DNA of 64,000 nucleotides from Halostella salina (GTDB lineage: Archaea > Halobacteriota > Halobacteria > Halobacteriales > Natronoarchaeaceae), in NCBI RefSeq assembly GCF_003675855.1, contig NZ_RCIH01000001.1, forward strand, positions 496,001 to 560,000, in the 5' to 3' direction. Positions 50,131 to 58,473 of this stretch are shown here, in pieces (position 1 is the first letter of the stretch; the number at the start of each line of letters is the position of its first letter). The notes beneath the pieces were generated by a model, which ran no database searches, was not told the origin of the DNA, and saw only the letters and a list, made by a program, of their open reading frames with translations. Both the position numbers and the translations under genes were made by a program.

Positions 50131-50276
50131 AAGCATACGCCGCCGAAGGCGGCGTTTCACCGCCGGAGCGGGGCGGAGCCCCGCGGAGGCGGCCTTTTTG
50201 ATCGACATTTTTGCCGGGAGGGTGCCCACAGCGCGCCGGAGGCGCGCGAGGACACCCGACCGGGAAAAAGGTCGTC
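50131..50276 (-). repeat. Copy B of modular 3' hairpin element
   Basis: Begins 1 nt after the minus-strand stop of aIF5B. Core 50208-50276 equals copy A (4238-4306) except for one base (50228) and the stem at 50231-50247, where GCGCGCC/GGCGCGC replaces GCGGGGC/GCCCCGC with pairing kept. Then AAAAATGTC, GATCAAAAAGGCCG (shared with copy C), a nested hairpin with a 7-bp triloop tip (50168-50184) and a last hairpin GCCGCC/GGCGGC (about 50141-50155). Confidence 0.8.
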
Positions 50277-50277
50277 T

Positions 50278-52080
50278 TTATTTGCCCCAGAACGGGTCCC
50301 GCTTGCGCTGCTTGTCGAGGTACTGCTGGAGCGCCTCGAACTCGTCGGCCGGGATGTCGTCGGACAGTTCCTGCTCCAGTATCTTCGCGTGTTTCTCGGG
50401 GAGTTCCGTCCACAGTTCGTCGCCCTCCTCGATGCCGCGGCCGACGGTGGGCCCGTCGATGGCGACGGAGACGCGGTCGCCGCGGCGGGCCTCCTCCACG
50501 TCATCGCCCTGCTCCTGAATGCCCTTGATCTGGCCGATGCGCTCGGGCTCGTTGCCGTCGAATAGGACGACCCGGGCGTTGTTTTTCACTGTCCCCGCGA
50601 GCACCTCTACGCCGACGACGGCGGGGTCGTTCTGCCGGAACGTGTGGTCCGGCAGGATGCGGAAGCGGGCCGGCCGGGTGATGTTCTCCAGCACCGTCTC
50701 CTGCTGGGCCTGCTCGACCTCCTCGACGTACTCCTCGTACTCCTCGATGAGCTGGTAGATCACGTCGCTGGTGAACAGGTGTACGTCGTCACGGTCGACC
50801 TGGTCTTCGGCGTCGTCTAACACGTCGACGTTGAACCCGAGGATGGTGCGGTGCTTGTCGTCGTCCGCGGTGTCGGCCACCGACACGTCGCGGGGGGCCA
50901 CGTCGCCGACCTCGGCGCGGACGATCGGTACCTCGGCTTCTTCCAGCGCGTTCGCCATCGCTTCCAGGCTACCGAGCGTGTCGGCCTTGATGACGACGCC
51001 GTCCTCCTCGGTGGTGACCGCGATGTCGCTGAGTTCGGCCTGCACCTCGTCGATCACCTCGTCGACCGGGCGGTCGCGGACGACGCGGACGGGCGCGCCG
51101 GCCATCGCCTCGCCGAGGTCCGGCGCGGCGATCTTCACGCCGGCCGCCGCGGAGATGGAGTCGACGTTCTCGAAGCGGCTCTCGGTGCGGATCTCCGCGA
51201 GCGGTCGGGGCTTCAGCAGCGCGCGGACCTCCGTGACGATGGGCTGGTTCTCGCCGCCGACGACGATGGTGTCGTCCTCGCTGATAGTCCCGTCGTACAG
51301 CACCACGTCGACCGTCGTGCCGAAGCCCTTCTCCTCCTTGACTTCGAGGACGGTGCCGACGCCGGGCCCCTCCACGTCGATCTCCATGGCCTCCTTCATG
51401 TACCGCTGGGAGAGGCCCATCATCACCGTCAGCAGGTCGGGGACGCCCTCGCCGGTCATGGCGCTGACCGGGACGACGCCGACGTTGTTCTGGAAGTTCT
51501 GGACCCGCCAGTACATGTCGGCGGAGAACCCCTCGTCCGAGAGGTTGCCGATGATCTCGTACAGGCGCTCGTCCAGGTCCGACCGGACGCGGTCGCTCTG
51601 TGAGTCGTAGGTCCCCCGGATCGGGGCGTCCTCCGTGGGGTTCCACCCCGGCACCGTGTCGACCTTGTTCGCGGCGACGATGAACGGCGTCTCCGAGCGC
51701 TTGAGGATGTCAAGCGCCTCAAGCGTCTGTGGCTGGAACCCGTCGTTCACGTCGACGACGAGGATGGCGATGTCGGCGAGCGCGCCGCCGCGGGAGCGCA
51801 GCGTCGTGAAGGAGTGGTGCCCCGGCGTGTCGATAAACAGCAGGCCGGGGAGGTCGAAGTCCTCGGGGTCGACGAGTTCCCCGGCGATCTCCGAGATCAC
51901 GTCGAGCGGGACGGCCGTCGCGCCGATGTGCTGGGTGATCGCGCCGGACTCGCCCTCGATGACGGCGGAGCCGCGGATCTTGTCGAGCAGGCTGGTCTTG
52001 CCGTGGTCGACGTGGCCCAGGACGGCGACGATGGGGGTGCGAAGGGATTCAGACGGGTCGCGTGTATCGGTATCAGACAT
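50278..52080 (-). CDS. infB: Translation initiation factor aIF5B (IF2-like GTPase)
   Basis: 600 aa starting MSDTDTRDPSESLRTPIVAV. G1 GHVDHGKTS (22-30), G2 region GAITQHIGAT, G3 DTPGHHSF, G4 NKVD (AANKVDTVPGW), G5-type SAMTGEGV, then domains II-IV with FRQNDPAVVGVEVLAGTVK. Promotes ribosomal subunit joining. Ends with ...DKQRKRDPFWGK. ATG 52080 chosen; the 16 residues upstream in frame are unrelated. Followed by hairpin element B. Confidence 0.95.
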   Translation of the reverse strand: MSDTDTRDPSESLRTPIVAVLGHVDHGKTSLLDKIRGSAVIEGESGAITQHIGATAVPLDVISEIAGELVDPEDFDLPGLLFIDTPGHHSFTTLRSRGGALADIAILVVDVNDGFQPQTLEALDILKRSETPFIVAANKVDTVPGWNPTEDAPIRGTYDSQSDRVRSDLDERLYEIIGNLSDEGFSADMYWRVQNFQNNVGVVPVSAMTGEGVPDLLTVMMGLSQRYMKEAMEIDVEGPGVGTVLEVKEEKGFGTTVDVVLYDGTISEDDTIVVGGENQPIVTEVRALLKPRPLAEIRTESRFENVDSISAAAGVKIAAPDLGEAMAGAPVRVVRDRPVDEVIDEVQAELSDIAVTTEEDGVVIKADTLGSLEAMANALEEAEVPIVRAEVGDVAPRDVSVADTADDDKHRTILGFNVDVLDDAEDQVDRDDVHLFTSDVIYQLIEEYEEYVEEVEQAQQETVLENITRPARFRILPDHTFRQNDPAVVGVEVLAGTVKNNARVVLFDGNEPERIGQIKGIQEQGDDVEEARRGDRVSVAIDGPTVGRGIEEGDELWTELPEKHAKILEQELSDDIPADEFEALQQYLDKQRKRDPFWGK

Positions 52081-52248
52081 GGCTAACCACCCGAGAAGGT
52101 TCTTGTGTACCCCTACTCTGCGCGGCATTTAATTGTATCGTCATCGCCGTCCGTCGGGGGCCGGCACTGATCCGGCTCCGCGGTCGCCAGGGGCGGTCGG
52201 GACCGACTGCCCGGTACCGTTTTGTCGGTTCGAATGTGACCATCACAC

Positions 52249-52431
52249 ATGATCCGTGCCGCACTCGCCCGCCTGTGGAACCGCCTCGGCGATGCCGTCG
52301 CGGTCGAGGACCCGGAGGACCGGATCGAGGGGTCCGGCGAGGTGTACCTCGACCCGGCGTACAACGGGCGCTACGAGGGCGAACGGGATATCCAGCGGCT
52401 GTCGGACGCCGACGACGAGCGAAAGGAGTAG
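52249..52431 (+). CDS. Small acidic protein, unknown
   Basis: 60 aa, MIRAALARLWNRLGDAVAVEDPEDR..., with an amphipathic N-terminal helix and acidic body (YLDPAYNGRYEGERDIQRL). Divergent from aIF5B. Promoter-like TACCGTTTTGTCGG about 45 bp upstream. No family recognised. Confidence 0.55.
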   Translation: MIRAALARLWNRLGDAVAVEDPEDRIEGSGEVYLDPAYNGRYEGERDIQRLSDADDERKE

Positions 52432-52497
52432 GGCCGGCCGATGCCGCCACTGTCGGTCCCCGTGGCGTTTATATTACATTAGCCGGAAGGGGCCTGT

Positions 52498-52743
52498 ATG
52501 TCCGACGTACTCGCGGAGAACCTCTCGGGGAAAGCCGTCATGGGCTCGGACGGCACAGAACTCGGGATGCTGTACAACATCACGATGGACCTCAGGACGG
52601 GGGAACTGGACGACATCCTCGTCGACCCGACCGAGGAAACGCCGACCAGAAGCGTCGACTTCGACACCGATAGCGGCGGCCGATACCGCGTTCCCGTTTC
52701 GCGCGTGCAGGCTGTGAAAGATTACATCGTCGTTCAGCGGTAA
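52498..52743 (+). CDS. PRC-barrel domain protein
   Basis: 81 aa. MSDVLAENLSGKAVMGSDGTELGMLYNITMDLRTGELDDILVDP, a single PRC-barrel (beta-rich) as found in the photosynthetic reaction centre H subunit and RimM. In archaea it stands alone next to ribosome-related genes. Its stop (52743) is immediately followed by the NOB1 ATG, suggesting an operon and an RNA-processing connection. Confidence 0.9.
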   Translation: MSDVLAENLSGKAVMGSDGTELGMLYNITMDLRTGELDDILVDPTEETPTRSVDFDTDSGGRYRVPVSRVQAVKDYIVVQR

Positions 52744-53208
52744 ATGTACGTTCTCGATTCCTCAGCCTTCATCGACGAGTATCACACCGACGAGCAGACG
52801 GCGACGATCCCGATGGTCCGGGAGGAGCTGGAGGACGAAAGCGCCTACCGCTTCGACGCCATGGAGGGGTCGGGGATGCATATCCACATCCCGGGCGAGC
52901 AGACCGTCGAGAAGGTCCGCCGGGCAGCCGGGGAGGTCGGCGACCTGGATGAGCTCTCGGACACGGACATCCGGCTCATCGCCGCCACGTTCGAACTCGA
53001 CGGGACGCTCGTCACGGACGACTACGCCATGCAGAACGTCGCGGACCGGCTGAACGTCGACGTGGACGTGATCGCAAAGGAGGGGATCACCGAGCAGCGC
53101 GACTGGAACTTCCAGTGCCAGGGCTGTGGTCGGGAGTTCGACGACAACAAGGACCGCTGCCCGGTCTGCGGGAGCTCCCTCTCCCGAAAGAACCCGTCGA
53201 ACGCGTAG
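52744..53208 (+). CDS. nob1: rRNA maturation endonuclease NOB1
   Basis: 154 aa. PIN domain: MYVLDSSAFIDEYH (Asp5), DTDIRLIAATFEL and VTDDYAM acidic residues; C-terminal zinc ribbon with CQGCGREFDDNKDRCPVCGSSL (CxxC...CxxC). NOB1 cleaves the 3' end of 16S rRNA precursor. Starts directly after the PRC-barrel stop. Complete. Confidence 0.93.
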   Translation: MYVLDSSAFIDEYHTDEQTATIPMVREELEDESAYRFDAMEGSGMHIHIPGEQTVEKVRRAAGEVGDLDELSDTDIRLIAATFELDGTLVTDDYAMQNVADRLNVDVDVIAKEGITEQRDWNFQCQGCGREFDDNKDRCPVCGSSLSRKNPSNA

Positions 53209-53212
53209 CCGG

Positions 53213-53365
53213 CTACTGCCGCTGCCGGTCGTGCTCCGTCTGCTCTAACCCCCGCTGGATCAGCTGACGCAGCACCTCCTCCTCGGTGAGGTCGTACTCG
53301 CGGGCCAGCGACCGGACCCGCTCGGTGACGTCGTCCTCACAGACGATGGAGTACTGCCTGACCAT
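53213..53365 (-). CDS. 50-aa CopG/RHH-like protein
   Basis: MVRQYSIVCEDDVTERVRSL followed by AREYDLTEEEVLRQLIQRGLEQ and a polar tail. Strand, two helices and spacing resemble a ribbon-helix-helix fold. Too small to be found by length filters, but the reading frame is clean and ATG 53365 has a promoter-like region with TTTATTTCC (about 53387-53395). The stop lies 4 bp from the NOB1 stop, convergent. A DNA-binding role is inference. Confidence 0.65.
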   Translation of the reverse strand: MVRQYSIVCEDDVTERVRSLAREYDLTEEEVLRQLIQRGLEQTEHDRQRQ

Positions 53366-53411
53366 GGATGCGATCCGATACGGGAGGAAATAAAACCCAG
53401 TCAGACGGTCG

Positions 53412-54566
53412 TCAGACGACCGCCGGGACTCCGCCGGTGAGTTCGACGTAGACGGAGGCGAACTGGAGGGCGTTCAAAATCCCGTGGATCGCGGCGGGGA
53501 CGATGATGTTGTCGGTCTTCGAGTAGAACGCGCCGAGCACCAGCGACAGCGTGAACAGCGTGATAAGGCTGCCAAACGTCGCGATCACGCTCCCGCCGAA
53601 GTACGCCGGGAAGTGGATCAGCGCGAACAGGACGCTGGCGACGACGATGGCGGCCGGTCGGGAGAACACGTCGTACAGCCACTTCTGGACGATGTTGCGG
53701 TAGATGATCTCCTCGCAGGGACCGATCACTACCAGCGTGATCGGGATCAGCACGAGCAGGATCTCGGGGTTGTCCTCGGCCTGCTGGACCGTGGAATGGC
53801 CCGACGAGGGGACTCCGATCAACTGTAGTGCGACCGACACCAGCACAAGCCCGCCGAAGATGACGAAGATCCCGCCAACCACCCAGCCGACATCGCGCAG
53901 CGACGGCATCCGGACGTCGAAGAAGTCGGTCGTCTCGTCCGTCCAGTTCAGGAACGCGTACACCGTTACAACGGTGCCGAGAGTCAGTCCCGCGGCGCTG
54001 ACGAGCTGTTCCTGGACGGGCGTGAGTTCCCCCCCGACCGCCACCAGCAGGAACAGGCCGACGACCAGCACCGCGACGTTGAACATCAGGTAGCCGAACA
54101 GCCCGAACGCCGTGCTGGAGAGCGTCGTCCGTGTCATCGCCGCGAGCCGGTCGTCCGGGATCGCCCGCCAGTCGGCGACGGCCGCGAGCAGCCCGCCGAC
54201 GCCGCCCAGCAGCGTGCCGACCGCGCCGACGCCCAGCAGCGTGAGCCCGAACGCTATCGGCTCGCCGGGGCCGCCGGCGACGAGCGCGTAGCCGCCGACG
54301 CCTGCGACGGCGAGGCTCGCCCCCGCAGCCGCCGGTGCGGCGACGCCGGCGTCCAGCATGTCCCGGCGGCGAGCGAAGAAGGCGGCGACGGCGACCCCGG
54401 CGACGGCGACCCCGGCGACGCCGACCGTCGGGTCCGCGAGCGTCCCGTCGGTGAGCAGGAGGACCGCCGCCAGCAACGCGACCCCGGCGAGCATCGACCC
54501 CACGTTCGGCGCGAGCGACCGGTCGGGGGACCTGACGTACTCGCTCGCGACTTCCCTGTCGTCCAT
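53412..54566 (-). CDS. CPBP (Abi) family intramembrane metalloprotease
   Basis: 384 aa with about ten membrane helices. CPBP motifs in the second half: GPCEEIIYRNIVQKWLY (motif 1, EExxxR), ALIHFPAY (motif 2, FxxxH) and IIVPAAIHGILNAL (motif 3, HxxxN). These are the catalytic residues of CAAX-protease/bacteriocin-processing enzymes. Substrate unknown. Single gene, ATG 54566. Confidence 0.88.
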   Translation of the reverse strand: MDDREVASEYVRSPDRSLAPNVGSMLAGVALLAAVLLLTDGTLADPTVGVAGVAVAGVAVAAFFARRRDMLDAGVAAPAAAGASLAVAGVGGYALVAGGPGEPIAFGLTLLGVGAVGTLLGGVGGLLAAVADWRAIPDDRLAAMTRTTLSSTAFGLFGYLMFNVAVLVVGLFLLVAVGGELTPVQEQLVSAAGLTLGTVVTVYAFLNWTDETTDFFDVRMPSLRDVGWVVGGIFVIFGGLVLVSVALQLIGVPSSGHSTVQQAEDNPEILLVLIPITLVVIGPCEEIIYRNIVQKWLYDVFSRPAAIVVASVLFALIHFPAYFGGSVIATFGSLITLFTLSLVLGAFYSKTDNIIVPAAIHGILNALQFASVYVELTGGVPAVV

Positions 54567-54650
54567 ACTGACGGGTTCGGTCGCTGGAAATAAAGGATCT
54601 CTCCTTCCGGCCGAGGCGGCCGACTGCTGCCACCGAGGCGGGCGCGGCGG

Positions 54651-55943
54651 TCACTCCACGACGAGTCGCTCCTTCTCCGCCACCGCTTCGGCCTCCTCGA
54701 ACTCGCCGCCGCCGAGCAGGCCGCGCGCCGCGCGTTTCCCCCACTCGACGGCGGGCTGGACGAACGTGTCGACGCCGTACAGCTCCCCGGCCATGACGCA
54801 TGCGGCCTCCATCCCGTACAGCAGTTCGCCGAGGCCGTGCTCGTCGACGCGGTCGATCTCCACCCGGACCGACGGGCGGCCCGCGGCGGCGAGGCTGGCC
54901 TCCGTCGCCTCGAACTCGGCGTCGAGCAGGTCGCCCAGCGACGAGCCGCCGAGGTAGGCGAGCCCCTCAAGGTCCGTCTCGGGGATCGCGCGGTCCTCAC
55001 GCTCGCGCGGCCGGACCATCGTCACCAGCTTGTCCCGCGGGCCGGCGCGGTAGAGCTGGAGCTGGGAGTGCTGGTCGGTCGCGCCGAGCGCGCGGGCCGG
55101 CGTCTGTCCGAGGCCGTCCTTGCCGAGACTCTCGGCCCACAGCTGGGCGAACCACTCGGCGTACGTCTCCAGGGACTCGGCGTACGGCATCATCGCGTTG
55201 ACCGACGCGCCCCGCGAGTCCAGCGCGTACGCCGTCGCGCCGTAGGCGTACGCCGGCGACTCGAACAGCGACCCGGCGAGGCGGTCGGCCTCGGCGGCGG
55301 CCCCCGCGAGTATCGCCTCGATGTCGTGGCCACACAGCGCCGCGCAGGCCAGCCCGACGGTCGAGAGCGCCGCGAACCGGCCCGGAACGCCCTCCGGAAC
55401 CGCAAGCGCCGGCAGATCGTGTCGCTCCGAGAGCCGCCGGAGCGGCCCCGACTTGCCGGTCGTGACGAACGTGCGGTCGGTCCAGTCGACGCCCGCGGCC
55501 TCCATCGCGTCGCGGACGACGAGGAAGTTCGACAGCGTCTCCGCGGTGGTGCCCGAGCGCGAGACGGCGTTGACGACGACGTTCGAGAGGTCGAGCGAGT
55601 CGAGTAGCCCGGCGACGTGCGCCGGGTCGACGTTGTCGAGGAAGTACGCGTCGACGTCCGAGTCGAGCGCGTGGGCCAGCGTCGCCGCGCCGAGCGCGCT
55701 GCCGCCGATGCCGACGGTGATCACCGCGTCGGGGTCGTCGAACCGGTCGACCGCCGCACGGATCGCGTCCGGGTCCGCGGTGTCGGGCAGGTTCAGCGCG
55801 GCGTAGCCGTGTTTGCTGTCGGCGCGGCCCGCCTCGATCCGCTCGTGGGCCGCGGCCACGTCCTCGTCGAGCCGTTCGAGCGCGTCGCGCGAGACGCCCG
55901 GCGAGGCCACCGAGGCGAGCGCGTTGCCGATGTCGACGTGCAT
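54651..55943 (-). CDS. pgi: Glucose-6-phosphate isomerase
   Basis: 430 aa starting MHVDIGNALASVASPGVSRD. PGI landmarks: VGIGGSALGAATLAHAL, SRSGTTAETLSNFL, ATDQHSQLQLYRAGPRDK and EWGKRAARGLL at the C-terminus. Interconverts glucose-6-phosphate and fructose-6-phosphate, mainly in gluconeogenesis in haloarchaea. ATG 55943 chosen; the upstream in-frame stretch is antisense to nothing and Arg-rich. 84 bp upstream of the CPBP gene start on the same strand, no shared operon evident. Confidence 0.94.
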   Translation of the reverse strand: MHVDIGNALASVASPGVSRDALERLDEDVAAAHERIEAGRADSKHGYAALNLPDTADPDAIRAAVDRFDDPDAVITVGIGGSALGAATLAHALDSDVDAYFLDNVDPAHVAGLLDSLDLSNVVVNAVSRSGTTAETLSNFLVVRDAMEAAGVDWTDRTFVTTGKSGPLRRLSERHDLPALAVPEGVPGRFAALSTVGLACAALCGHDIEAILAGAAAEADRLAGSLFESPAYAYGATAYALDSRGASVNAMMPYAESLETYAEWFAQLWAESLGKDGLGQTPARALGATDQHSQLQLYRAGPRDKLVTMVRPREREDRAIPETDLEGLAYLGGSSLGDLLDAEFEATEASLAAAGRPSVRVEIDRVDEHGLGELLYGMEAACVMAGELYGVDTFVQPAVEWGKRAARGLLGGGEFEEAEAVAEKERLVVE

Positions 55944-56073
55944 GGTGCAACGCCCGTTACGGCAGGTTAAGTCAGTACCGCGTCGCGGGCGGCGAGCGGA
56001 GCGACACACCGCCGGTCCCGTGACGCCACCGCGGACCGCGGCGCTTATTCGGCCGTCAGTCCAACATCCGCCA

Positions 56074-56619
56074 ATGGCCGACTCCGACGACGGGCGCACG
56101 TATCGGGGCCTCCCCGGAGCCTTTCCCTACGCCTTTCGGGCGAGCGAGTCCCGGCTGTTCCGGGGCTACGTCGGCGCGAGCGCGCTGGTCACTCTGCTGG
56201 TGAGCTTCCTGCTCGGTTCGGCGCTGGTCGTGCTCGTGGCGAACACGCTCGGGACGGCCGGCGGGTCGCTGACGCTCTCGCGCTCGTTCTACGTCCTGAT
56301 CGGGATCCTCGTCGTCGTCCCGCTCGTCGCGCCGGTGCTGCTCGTCGCGCGCCGCCACCGTCGCGGCGGGAGCGACGCGCGCTACGACCGCGCCCTCGCG
56401 GCGGCGGGGTTCCTGTTCGTGCTGTCGCTGTACCTCGGGCTGGTCGCCTCGATGCCCGAGACGTTCGTCCTCGACGGCGAGACGGTCACCAGGCCCGAGC
56501 CGAGCGGCCTCTTTGCCCCCGTCGTCGCTGCGCTGTACGCCATCCCGCCGGCTGCGTCGCCGGTCGTGCCGGCGGCGGCGGCCGCGGTGATGGGGCTCGT
56601 CCACCGACGCTATCGGTGA
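56074..56619 (+). CDS. Multi-pass membrane protein, unknown
   Basis: 181 aa starting MADSDDGRTYRGLPGAFPYA. Four membrane helices (about 35-60, 75-95, 108-125, 150-172) with a polar Arg-rich loop. ATG 56074 lies after GCGCTTATTCGGCC (promoter-like, 56041-56054). Followed 31 bp later by the DUF5812-type gene on the same strand. No family recognised with certainty. Confidence 0.7.
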   Translation: MADSDDGRTYRGLPGAFPYAFRASESRLFRGYVGASALVTLLVSFLLGSALVVLVANTLGTAGGSLTLSRSFYVLIGILVVVPLVAPVLLVARRHRRGGSDARYDRALAAAGFLFVLSLYLGLVASMPETFVLDGETVTRPEPSGLFAPVVAALYAIPPAASPVVPAAAAAVMGLVHRRYR

Positions 56620-56650
56620 GGGGAAAAGGGTCGAGTCCGTTCCTCGACCC

Positions 56651-57127
56651 ATGAGCGAGAAGACGGGCACGTTCGTCGTCACACACGCCGACGAGGAGTC
56701 GGCCGTCCTGCGCGACGTGGCGGACAGTCAAGTGCACACGCTGTCGTCGAACCCCGGCGTCGAGGTCGACGACGTGCTGACCGCGACGATCGCGCCGGAC
56801 CCGCCGCTGGAGGTGTCGTGGCAGGTCGTCGAAGTCGAAAAGCGCCGGCAGGTCGAACTCGTCGACAGCGACCTCTCGCCGACGACGCAGGCGATGGAGA
56901 TCGCGGCCGACTTGGAGCCGGGCGAACTGGCCCGGGAGGAACGCGCCGGCACGGGCGAGATCCACGTCCTGACGGTGCCCGAGGGGACGGACGCGGCCGA
57001 CGCCGCGGCCGACGTGCTGGACGACGAGGCGACGCTGGCCCGTGCGGCCCGGCTCGACGCCGTCCGCGTCGAGGTGCGGACCGACGACGACGAGGGCGTG
57101 GTGAACGTCCGGTACCTGCCGGATTAG
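56651..57127 (+). CDS. DUF5812-type haloarchaeal protein
   Basis: 158 aa, MSEKTGTFVVTHADEESAVLRDVADSQ..., acidic, beta-rich first half and a helical segment, ending VEVRTDDDEGVVNVRYLPD. Conserved-looking but uncharacterised haloarchaeal protein; family name from recall. Its stop overlaps the convergent gene by 4 nt (57124-57127). Confidence 0.7.
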   Translation: MSEKTGTFVVTHADEESAVLRDVADSQVHTLSSNPGVEVDDVLTATIAPDPPLEVSWQVVEVEKRRQVELVDSDLSPTTQAMEIAADLEPGELAREERAGTGEIHVLTVPEGTDAADAAADVLDDEATLARAARLDAVRVEVRTDDDEGVVNVRYLPD

Positions 57128-57435
57128 CTCGGGCCCGCTTCGCTCTGGACCTGCCACCCGCCGTCGATGTCGCAGGCCTCGCGGACGGCAAAGTCGAACG
57201 CGGTGTCGTCGCCGACCGCCGCCGGGCCGTCCACGGACTCGACCCGGAGCGGCACGTCGAGCGAGTTGCCACAGCAGCCGACGCCGACGAACTCCTCCCA
57301 CACGTCGCCCTCGCTCGCCGTCTCGCGGGTGCGCCGGAGGAACGCCCGGAACGCGTCCTTCTCGACCTGGAACCGCCCCCAGTCGCTCAGGTCGGCCGGA
57401 TACGAGAGCACGACGCTGTCCGCGGTTTCGGTCAT
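57124..57435 (-). CDS. Conserved-looking haloarchaeal protein with adjacent Cys pair
   Basis: 103 aa starting MTETADSVVLSYPADLSDWG. Beta strand, helix, GVGCCGNSLDVPLRVESV. The CC pair could bind metal or form a disulfide. Convergent 4-nt overlap with the DUF5812-type gene. Function unknown. Confidence 0.65.
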   Translation of the reverse strand: MTETADSVVLSYPADLSDWGRFQVEKDAFRAFLRRTRETASEGDVWEEFVGVGCCGNSLDVPLRVESVDGPAAVGDDTAFDFAVREACDIDGGWQVQSEAGPS

Positions 57436-57603
57436 GGGCGACGGTACGCCGCGCGGGCACAAAGGGACTCGGGCCATGCGGCACGCGGCTATCTGTCGGT
57501 GGCCCGGAGCGCCCGGATCCGCTGTGTTAACGTCTACCAGACGTTCTCGCGCCGGTCCCGGATATAAGAAGGCTTATTCGGCACCGAGGCACAAGTCGCG
57601 GCC

Positions 57604-58473
57604 ATGGTAGAGTTCGAAGTACCGGAGATCGATTACACCCGGTACACGAATCGCCAGCTGGCGGCCGTGCCCCTCGCCGTCCTGGCGGTCGCGCTGGCGA
57701 TACTGCTCGGGTGGTATCTGTTCACCGGAGCGCCGGTCGAGCCCGGCATCGCCTTCACCGGCGGTGAGGAGCTGACGATACAGACCGAACAGTCGGCCGA
57801 GGAGATCCGCGCCGCGTTCGACCAGGACCCGAACAGCGTCCGGGCGATCCAGGGCGAGGCGAACACGTACATCGTCGAGTTCCAGGCCGGTGACGACGCG
57901 TCGGCCAGCGACTTCGTCGCGCAGGCGGAGTCGGCCGGCTTCGACGTCCGGTCGAGTTCGTCGACCTCCCCGAGCTTCGGGGCCGACACCCAGACCGAGG
58001 CGTTCTACGGACTGATCATCGCCTTCGTCGGGATGAGCCTGCTGGCGTTCGGTCTCTTCCGGACGTTCGTGCCGAGCATCGCCATCGTCATCTCCGCGTT
58101 CAGCGACATCATGATCCCGCTCGCGCTGATGAACGTGCTCGGGATCGAACTCACGCTCGGGACCGTCGCAGCGCTCCTGATGCTCATCGGGTACAGCGTC
58201 GACTCCGACATCCTGCTCAACAACCACATCCTGCGGCGGTCCGGCGAGTTCTACGACAGCACCCACCGCGCGATGCGGACCGGCGTGACCATGACCCTGA
58301 CCTCCATCTCGGCGATGGCCGTCATGGCGGTCACGGCGACGATATTCGGCATCGACCTGCTCGCCGACATCGGGCTCGTGCTCGTGCTCGGGCTCGCGGC
58401 CGACCTGATGAACACCTACATGCTCAACCTCAGCCTGCTTCGCTGGTACAAGTTCGAGGGGGTGAAGCGATGA
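57604..58473 (+). CDS. secF: Preprotein translocase accessory subunit SecF
   Basis: 289 aa. Six membrane helices: first about 20-38, then P1-type extracytoplasmic domain (GIAFTGGEELTIQTEQSAEEIRAAF), and a C-terminal bundle with LMLIGYSVDSDILLNNHIL and ALMNVLGIELTLGTVAALL, the RND/SecF signature. Works with SecD in proton- or sodium-motive-force-linked secretion. Overlaps secD by 4 nt (ATGA). Archaeal order secF-secD, the reverse of bacteria. TATA GGCTTATTCGG about 30 bp upstream. Confidence 0.94.
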   Translation: MVEFEVPEIDYTRYTNRQLAAVPLAVLAVALAILLGWYLFTGAPVEPGIAFTGGEELTIQTEQSAEEIRAAFDQDPNSVRAIQGEANTYIVEFQAGDDASASDFVAQAESAGFDVRSSSSTSPSFGADTQTEAFYGLIIAFVGMSLLAFGLFRTFVPSIAIVISAFSDIMIPLALMNVLGIELTLGTVAALLMLIGYSVDSDILLNNHILRRSGEFYDSTHRAMRTGVTMTLTSISAMAVMAVTATIFGIDLLADIGLVLVLGLAADLMNTYMLNLSLLRWYKFEGVKR